Below are positions 6,816 through 12,220 of a stretch of DNA of 12,220 nucleotides, piece after piece. The position numbers and the translations under genes are program-made. The DNA is from CAZEFK01 sp964511405. Lineage in GTDB: Bacteria > Pseudomonadota > Alphaproteobacteria > Elsterales > Elsteraceae. The number at the start of each line of letters is the position of its first letter. Position 1 is the first letter of the stretch. The notes below the pieces were generated by a model. That model had not been told where the DNA came from and did not search any database. It saw only the letters and a list, made by a program, of their open reading frames with translations. The stretch lies in contig CAZEFK010000212.1 of the NCBI GenBank assembly GCA_964511405.1, positions 1 through 12,220 on the forward strand, in the 5' to 3' direction.

Positions 6816-9800
6816 ATGGCCGTGTCGGGCAAAGGGCAAGCTCTGGGAGAGCAAGCGGTGGCAAGGGGCCGATCCGCCAGCGTGATCGAGTTGAGGACGC
6901 TGCGCAGCCGCGTGATCGGCTGGCGCTCGCTGCTGCTGGGCACCACGGCCCTGGTCTGCCATCTGGTGGTCGGCGCCACCGAGGCGCAGGGCGGCCCCCA
7001 GGGTCCGTCGGTGGCCGCCGGCCAGGCGACGGTCACGGCCAACGGCTCGAAGACGACGGTCACCCAGTCGACCGACAAGGGCATCATCAACTGGCAGGGC
7101 TTCTCGGTCGGCACCAACGAGCAGGTCCAGTTCCAGCAGCCCTCGGCCGGCTCGGTCACGCTCAACCGGGTCACCGGCCCGTCCGCCAGCGCCATCGACG
7201 GTGGCCTGTCGGCCAACGGCCAAGTGATGATCGTCAACCCGAACGGCATCCAGTTCGGGACCGGCGCGCGGGTCAACGTCAACGGCCTGATCGCCACGAC
7301 GTCGGACATCGCCGACAAGGACTTCCTGGCCGGTCGCTACCGCTTCTCGCAGCCGTCGCCCAACCCCGACGCGACCGTCGTCAACCGTGGCACGATCAAC
7401 ATCAACAAGGGCGGCTACGCCGCCCTGTCGGCGGGCGCGGTCGAGAACAGCGGCACCATCCAGGCCGAGATCGGTACGGTCGTGCTGGGCGGCGCCAAGG
7501 CCTTCACGGTCGACCTCAACGGCGACAAGCTGCTGCGCTACCAGATCGACCAGCCGGTCGACCACGCCCCGGCCGGTGCCAAGGCGCTGGTCACCAACAG
7601 CGGCACGCTGTCGGCCGGCACGGTGGTGATGACCGCCCGGGCGGCCCAGGGCGTCATCGACAACGTCATCAACACCTCAGGCCTGGTCCAGGCGCGCGGC
7701 GCGCACATGGAGAATGGCGAGGTCGTCATCGATGGCGGCGACGGCGGCGTCTCGGTCTCGGGCAAGGTCGACGTCTCGGCCCCGACGGCGGGCGCCACCG
7801 GCGGCACGGTGGCGGTGGCCGGCCGGACCATCGATCTCGGCGACCATGCCCAGATCGACGCCAGCGGCGATGCCGGCGGCGGCAAGGTCCTGATCGGCGG
7901 CGACGCCCACGGCGCGCCGATCACGGTGACGCCGCTGGCCCCGCCGCCGCGGCCGACCGCCGAGGTCGTGCGCGTGGCGCCGACGGCCCGGATCACCGCC
8001 GACGCCAAGACCTCGGGCAAGGGCGGCAAGGTGGTGCTGTGGTCCAACAGCTTCACCAAGTTCGCCGGCGCCATCTCGGCCAAGGGCGGGGCCCGGGGCG
8101 GCGACGGCGGTTTCGTCGAGACCTCGTCGAAAAAGGTGCTGCAGGCGCTGGGCACGGTCGACGCGTCGGCGCCCAAGGGCACGGCCGGGTCGTGGCTGCT
8201 CGATCCCGACACGATCACGATCGGCGGCACCGACACCAGCATCACGGGCAATCCCAGCTTTTCCGCGACCAACGCGACCACCGGCGGCATCATCAGCGTC
8301 GGGACCATCGACACGGCGCTGAACACCAGCACCAACGTGACCGTCACCTCGTCGACCGGGGACATCACGGTCGCGGGCGTCATCGGCACGGGCCTGACCG
8401 GGGCGGGAGCGACCGCCCTGACGCTGTCGGCATCCGGGGCCAGCGGCAACATCGTCGTCGCCTCGGGCGGCGGGATCGCCGTGGCGTCGACCGCCGGCCC
8501 GCTCTCGGTCACCGCCAATGCCGGGAATTCGATTACCCTGGCCAGCGGCAGCTCGATCCAGACGCGCGGCGGCAACCTCGCGCTCCAGGCTGGCGGCGCC
8601 GTGTCGATCGGGGGCACCGTCAGTCTGGGCGCCGGCGCCTTTTCGGTCACCGGCGCCGGCGGGTCCGGGTCGGCTGGCGCGGCCACCGCAAGCAACAGCG
8701 TGACGGCGGCGTCGATCTCGGCCGCCGTCGCTTCGCTGAATGCCGCGGCCGGCACCTTCTCCGCGGCCGGGCTGGTGTCGCTGACGGCGTCGGCCGGGAC
8801 GATCACCCTGGGTGCGGTGACCGCCGGCTCGCTGGCGGTCGCCGCATCAGGCGGCTCGCTGACCCAGGCCGCCGCGACGGCGGTCACGGCCAGCGGCACC
8901 AGCACGCTCTCCGCGAACGGGATCACGCTCGGCAACAGCGGCAACAGCTTCGCCGGCACGGTCACGCTCACGAACAGCACCACCAACGGCACCACGCTGG
9001 CCGCCGGCGGCCCGCTGACCCTGGCCAGCACGACCCTCGGCGGGCCGTTCAACGTCAATGTCGGCACCGGCGCCCTGGTGCTGGCCGGTTCGATCACGGC
9101 ATCGACCGGAAGCTCGACCCTGGTGGCCGGCAGCCTGTCGGCGACGGCCTCGACCTACACGATCCAAGCCACCAGCCTGACGGTGGCACCGTCGGCCGCG
9201 GCCGGCAGCATCGGCCTCGGCAGCTCGGCCATCGCCAGCAGCCTCAACATCGCCGACAGCGCCGTGGCGGCGCTGGCTGCGGACACCGGCGCGCTGAGCA
9301 TCGGGGTGGCCGGCAACGGCGCGATCGACGTCCATCTGACCGCCGCTTCCGCCCCGACCTTTTCGGCCAGCACCCTGGCCTTCGTGGGATCGAGCGTCGG
9401 CATCAACGGGCCGGGCCTGACTGCGGCCCACGCCTTGTCGATCAGCGCCACCGCCGCCGCCCAGGCGGCGGGGAACTCGGTGACCCAGGCCGGCGCCCTG
9501 AACGTCACAGGCGCCACGACCATCGTCGGCCAGGGCATCAATCTGTCGTCGGCCTCGAACAGCTTCGCCGGCGCGGTCACGATCACCAACAGCAGCACGC
9601 TGGCCCTGGGCACGACACTGTCGGCCACCGGCGCGCTAACCATCGGCGGCATCACCGTCAGCCCCGGCAGCTCGGTGGGCGGCGGCATCACGATCGGCGC
9701 CGGGTCGATCACCGAGAGCGGCGCGATCGTCCAGCCCAGCGCCAGCGGCGTCGGCACCGTCGCGGTCACCAGCGCCGGCGTGCTGTCGCTGAACCAGACC

Positions 9801-12220
9801 AATACCTTCGGCGGCGTGCTGCAGCTGACCAACAACAGCACCGCCGATACCACCATCGTCGCGGGCGATCAGACCCTGGCGCTGGGCCCGACCACGCTGG
9901 GCACCAGCAGCGGCGCCGGGGCGCTGTCGATCACCGACAACACCGGCAGCATCATCCAGAAGACCAGCACCGCGATCACCCAGAGCGCCGGCGGCACGCC
10001 GGGCACGATCACGGTCATCGGCAGCGGCACCATCGACCTCAGCCAGACCGGCAACAGCTTTGCCGGTGCGGTGGCGGTCAGCAACGGCGGCGCCGGCCCG
10101 ACCAGCCTGGCGGCGACCGGCGCCCTGACGCTCGGCTCGATCAACCTGCAGGCCGGCGCATTGACCGTAAGCGCCGGCACGATCGTGCAGGCGAACGGGT
10201 CGGCGATCTCGGAATCGGGTACGGCGGCGTTCACGGCCGGGACGATCGGGCTGACCAGCGCCACCAACATCCTGAACGGCACCGTCGATCTGACCGGTGC
10301 CGGTGCCGCCAACCTGGTCAACACGACCGATCTGACGCTTGGCCCGAGTTCGCTGGGCTCGACCCTCGCGGCCAGCGTCGGCGGAGCCAACATTACGCTC
10401 GCCGGCGCGGTGACCCTGGGCGCCGGCACGTCGTCGTTGACGATGGGCTCGATTACCGCAACGGGTGCGGCGACGGTGCAGACGCCCGGCACCCTCGTGC
10501 TGGCCGCCTCGACCACGACAGGCGCGATCGCCGTCGGGAGCAGCGGCACGGCGGCCGGCACTGGGGCGCTCAGCATCAAGGACGCCGCGCTGACGGCGCT
10601 GAGCGGTCTGACCGGGACCGTGGCGATCGGGACCGCCACCAATGGCGCGATCGATGTCCATCCGGCGGCGACCGTGACCCTGGCTGCCGCCAAGCTCGCG
10701 CTGTCCGGGGGCACCGTCGGCTTCAATGGCGGCATGGTGCTCAGCACGGGCGCGCTGAACGTCGCCGCATCGGGCGCGATCACCGAGACCAGCGGCGCAT
10801 CGACGCCGCTGACGGTCGGCGGCGCCGCCACCCTCTCGGCCTCCGCCATTGACTTGCGAGGCACGGCCAACAGCTTCCCCACCGGCGTCTCGGCGACGGC
10901 GACCGCTGCGGGCATCGCGATCGCGGCCATCAGTTCCCTGGCGCTGTCGGCGACGGCCGCCAGCACGCTGACCGTGACCGCGGGTGCGGTGACGCTGGGC
11001 GGCACCTCGCTGGGCGGCGCGTTCGACGTGGAATCCGGTACAGGGCCGCTGGTGATCACCGGCGCGGTCACGGCCGGCACCGGCACCTCGACCCTGGCCG
11101 GCGGTACGCTGTCGGTGGCGGGCGGCTCGCTCGCCTTGCCGACCGCAGCGACCCTTGTGCTGCATGGCGCCACCAGCGGTGCCGGAATCGGGTTCGGCTC
11201 GAGCGCCACCGCCAGCGGCGGCCTCATCGTGCAGGATTCGGCGGTGACGGCGTTGTCGACGCTGACCAGCGGCCTCGCGATTGGCGCCGCCAACACTGGC
11301 GCGATCGACTTGCATCCGGCGTCGATGGTGACCTTCCAGGCGGCGACCCTCACGGTCACGGGCGGGGCGGTCTCGTTCGACGGCAACCTGGCGCTGCCCG
11401 CGACCAGCGCCCTGGTGGTCAACAGCGGCGGCACGGTCGTCCAGAGCAGCGGCGCGGTGCTGTCGGTCGGCGGCGGCAGCAGCTTCAGCGGCCAAGGCGT
11501 CGACCTGACCCACGGTACCAATACCCTCACCGGCGCCGTGACGCTGGCCAGCGGCGGCTCGACGTCGGCGGTGGGCATCGCGAATTCGAGCACCCTGACC
11601 CTGGCCAGCAGCACGCTCGGCGGGGCGCTGTCGCTGATCGCATCGCGCATCGCGCAGGTGAACAGCAACGTCCTGTCGGTCGCCGGCGCCAGCACTTTCA
11701 CCGCCGGCCAGATCGACTTGATCCAGGCCAACACGCTGAGCGGCGTGGTGTCGATCACCGGCACCGGGACCGGCTCGGTCAATGTCAGCGATACGACGAC
11801 GCTGACATTGGGCAACTCGACCTTCGGCACCGGCACTCTGGCGCTGATCGGCGCCGCAATCACCCAGAGCGGCACGCTGGCCCAGGCATCGGCGGCCGGC
11901 GCCGCTAGCTTCACCGCGACTTCGGGCACGGTCTCGCTCGTCAACACCGGCAATACGCTGACCGGTACCATCGGCCTGACCGCAACCTCCGGCGCGACGG
12001 TGACGAACGCGGTGGCAGTGCAGCTGGGGGCGTCGAGCCTGGGCGGGGCGCTGGCGCTGAGCGGGCCGTCGATCACGCAGTCGGGCACGGTGTCGGCAGG
12101 ATCGGCGACGCTGACGGCGACGTCCGGGAACATCACGTTCGGGGCGGCGCAGTCCTTGGCCGGGGCGCTGGTGGCGTCGGCGGCGTCCGGGTCGATCACG
12201 CAGACGGGCGGGACGCTGAC
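6816..12220 (+). CDS. Filamentous haemagglutinin-like TPS exoprotein, 3' end outside the window
   Basis: One uninterrupted frame from ATG 6816 to the window end encodes at least 1801 residues. A signal peptide (hydrophobic about 37-53, cleavage near 57) is followed by the TPS secretion domain (about 65-200) with its hallmarks: 'GIINWQGFSVG', Asn117-Arg-Val and 'NPNGI' at 141-145. This domain normally engages a TpsB/FhaC outer-membrane pore, not present here. Residues about 200-465 are the conserved FHA shoulder, including 'GGKVVLWSN', 'GGFVETSSKK' and 'WLLDPDTITI' (Trp460). From about 466 onward the protein is Ala/Gly/Ser/Thr/Val-rich, with strand-turn repeats expected to form a long beta-helix on the cell surface. 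Two starts are plausible: ATG 6816 (GGGAGG is 16 bases away, too far) and GTG 6858 (GGGAGA at 6845-6850, seven bases away). An in-frame TGA at 6774 bounds the gene. Adhesin, biofilm matrix or contact-factor roles are all possible; no toxin domain is visible in this part. Confidence 0.93.
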   Translation, partial: MAVSGKGQALGEQAVARGRSASVIELRTLRSRVIGWRSLLLGTTALVCHLVVGATEAQGGPQGPSVAAGQATVTANGSKTTVTQSTDKGIINWQGFSVGTNEQVQFQQPSAGSVTLNRVTGPSASAIDGGLSANGQVMIVNPNGIQFGTGARVNVNGLIATTSDIADKDFLAGRYRFSQPSPNPDATVVNRGTININKGGYAALSAGAVENSGTIQAEIGTVVLGGAKAFTVDLNGDKLLRYQIDQPVDHAPAGAKALVTNSGTLSAGTVVMTARAAQGVIDNVINTSGLVQARGAHMENGEVVIDGGDGGVSVSGKVDVSAPTAGATGGTVAVAGRTIDLGDHAQIDASGDAGGGKVLIGGDAHGAPITVTPLAPPPRPTAEVVRVAPTARITADAKTSGKGGKVVLWSNSFTKFAGAISAKGGARGGDGGFVETSSKKVLQALGTVDASAPKGTAGSWLLDPDTITIGGTDTSITGNPSFSATNATTGGIISVGTIDTALNTSTNVTVTSSTGDITVAGVIGTGLTGAGATALTLSASGASGNIVVASGGGIAVASTAGPLSVTANAGNSITLASGSSIQTRGGNLALQAGGAVSIGGTVSLGAGAFSVTGAGGSGSAGAATASNSVTAASISAAVASLNAAAGTFSAAGLVSLTASAGTITLGAVTAGSLAVAASGGSLTQAAATAVTASGTSTLSANGITLGNSGNSFAGTVTLTNSTTNGTTLAAGGPLTLASTTLGGPFNVNVGTGALVLAGSITASTGSSTLVAGSLSATASTYTIQATSLTVAPSAAAGSIGLGSSAIASSLNIADSAVAALAADTGALSIGVAGNGAIDVHLTAASAPTFSASTLAFVGSSVGINGPGLTAAHALSISATAAAQAAGNSVTQAGALNVTGATTIVGQGINLSSASNSFAGAVTITNSSTLALGTTLSATGALTIGGITVSPGSSVGGGITIGAGSITESGAIVQPSASGVGTVAVTSAGVLSLNQTNTFGGVLQLTNNSTADTTIVAGDQTLALGPTTLGTSSGAGALSITDNTGSIIQKTSTAITQSAGGTPGTITVIGSGTIDLSQTGNSFAGAVAVSNGGAGPTSLAATGALTLGSINLQAGALTVSAGTIVQANGSAISESGTAAFTAGTIGLTSATNILNGTVDLTGAGAANLVNTTDLTLGPSSLGSTLAASVGGANITLAGAVTLGAGTSSLTMGSITATGAATVQTPGTLVLAASTTTGAIAVGSSGTAAGTGALSIKDAALTALSGLTGTVAIGTATNGAIDVHPAATVTLAAAKLALSGGTVGFNGGMVLSTGALNVAASGAITETSGASTPLTVGGAATLSASAIDLRGTANSFPTGVSATATAAGIAIAAISSLALSATAASTLTVTAGAVTLGGTSLGGAFDVESGTGPLVITGAVTAGTGTSTLAGGTLSVAGGSLALPTAATLVLHGATSGAGIGFGSSATASGGLIVQDSAVTALSTLTSGLAIGAANTGAIDLHPASMVTFQAATLTVTGGAVSFDGNLALPATSALVVNSGGTVVQSSGAVLSVGGGSSFSGQGVDLTHGTNTLTGAVTLASGGSTSAVGIANSSTLTLASSTLGGALSLIASRIAQVNSNVLSVAGASTFTAGQIDLIQANTLSGVVSITGTGTGSVNVSDTTTLTLGNSTFGTGTLALIGAAITQSGTLAQASAAGAASFTATSGTVSLVNTGNTLTGTIGLTATSGATVTNAVAVQLGASSLGGALALSGPSITQSGTVSAGSATLTATSGNITFGAAQSLAGALVASAASGSITQTGGTL
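6845..6850 (+). promoter_or_regulatory. Candidate ribosome binding site for the alternative GTG start of the exoprotein
   Basis: GGGAGA lies seven bases before the in-frame GTG at 6858, a better spacing than any site before ATG 6816. Use of 6858 removes 14 residues and leaves a more conventional n-region of about 21 residues before the hydrophobic core. Confidence 0.45.
8943..9557 (+). repeat. Long repeat module A (contains GAIDVH at residue 836)
   Basis: This 205-residue module starts at 'NSFAG' (710) and ends before the next 'NSFAG' (915). It contains 'SIGLGSS', 'DSAVAAL' and 'GAIDVH', in the same order as the two later long modules. Confidence 0.7.
10266..10868 (+). repeat. Long repeat module B (contains GAIDVH at residue 1278)
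   Basis: This 201-residue module starts at 'NILNG' (1151) and runs to 'NSFPTG' (1352). Corresponding strands are 'AIAVGSS', 'DAALTAL' and 'GAIDVH', the last 127 residues after the module start, against 126 in module A. Confidence 0.7.
10869..11519 (+). repeat. Long repeat module C (contains GAIDLH at residue 1496)
   Basis: This 217-residue module starts at 'NSFPTG' (1352) and runs to 'NTLTG' (1569). It contains 'GIGFGSS', 'DSAVTAL' and 'GAIDLH'. It follows module B directly, so B and C are a tandem pair, while A is separated from B by short modules. Confidence 0.7.
12000..12220 (+). other. Segment with switched third-position codon usage in the exoprotein gene
   Basis: Of 73 codons read here, 55 end in G, against 24 of the 73 codons just before. 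Glycine shifts from GGC (10 GGC, no GGG before) to GGG (8 GGG, 3 GGC), and threonine from mixed ACC/ACG to ACG only. The protein motif pattern (SLGGAL, ITQSG) continues unchanged. This suggests a mosaic boundary, with repeat modules of different sequence origin. Confidence 0.65.

Larger units (their letters stand above)
8943..12220 (+). repeat. Degenerate beta-helix repeat region of the exoprotein
   Basis: A motif of the form N-(S/T)-(F/L/I)-x-G-(A/T/V)-(V/I) recurs, with one 'NSFPTGV' variant and a final variant 'SLAGAL'. First residues are at 710, 915, 996, 1080, 1151, 1352, 1569, 1639, 1713 and 1780 (numbered from ATG 6816). Spacings fall in two classes: about 67-84 residues and about 201-217 residues. 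'ITQSG/ITESG'-type strands recur between them. Copies are diverged at the DNA level, so this is an old repeat series and not a recent duplication. It continues beyond the window. Confidence 0.8.

Noticed and set aside
6763..6885. A 40-codon open frame in the exoprotein leader
   Set aside because: It has no ribosome site, overlaps the exoprotein start in another phase and has a random-looking Arg/Trp-rich product.
8039..10852. A 937-codon plus-strand frame in another phase across the exoprotein
   Set aside because: It is an Arg/His/Gly/Gln-rich shadow of the beta-helix repeats in the wrong phase. The TPS domain and repeats are in the frame that starts at 6816.
9869..12199. A 776-codon minus-strand open frame antisense to the exoprotein repeats
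   Set aside because: It exists because the plus frame almost lacks TTA, CTA and TCA codons. The product is Ala/Val/Pro-rich mirror sequence of the repeats without a family signature.
1..12220. tRNA, rRNA, insertion sequence, CRISPR array or attachment site
   Set aside because: I looked for clover-leaf ends, terminal inverted repeats with transposase motifs and regularly spaced direct repeats and saw none. Repeats present are coding and diverged.

Overview
The window is GC-rich (about 70% by eye), densely coded and entirely plus-strand. Codon choice (C- or G-ending almost throughout), the protein families and the gene set suggest an alphaproteobacterium, most likely of the Rhodospirillales/Azospirillales type. 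That placement is inferred from style, not from a marker gene.

Layout. (i) The 3' part of a gene of unknown function (3-602), whose reading frame is open across the left edge. (ii) One base later, a 1044-residue lipoprotein with TPR-type repeats, a coiled coil and a C-terminal CHAT (caspase-like) peptidase domain with an intact His/Cys pair (604-3738). (iii) A 246-residue Sec-secreted protein of unknown function (3782-4522), followed by a strong GC hairpin that could be a terminator (4554-4579). (iv) A GTG-initiated membrane adenylate cyclase: an N-terminal transmembrane helix, a periplasmic CHASE2 sensor, three more helices and a class III cyclase domain with all catalytic residues (4671-6668). 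(v) A 147-base AT-richer leader with several inverted repeats. (vi) The start of a very large two-partner-secretion (TPS) exoprotein of the filamentous haemagglutinin type (from 6816 or 6858, running off the right edge), of which about 1800 residues are visible.

Working model (inference). Genes 1-3 look like one transcription unit encoding envelope proteins, two of them with clear export signals. The cyclase would read a periplasmic signal and make cAMP. The exoprotein is the secreted structural product. Its TpsB/FhaC-type outer-membrane translocator is not in the window and should lie nearby. A CHAT peptidase predicted to sit on the periplasmic face of a membrane beside a giant exported beta-helix protein suggests processing, quality control or regulation of that protein, but the sequence does not prove it.

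The most notable structural observations are a two-tier repeat architecture in the exoprotein (short modules of about 70-85 residues, and long modules of about 200-217 residues that each carry one GAID(V/L)H element), an abrupt switch in third-codon-position usage inside the exoprotein gene near 12000, and a low-GC, odd-codon patch at the 3' end of the CHAT gene.
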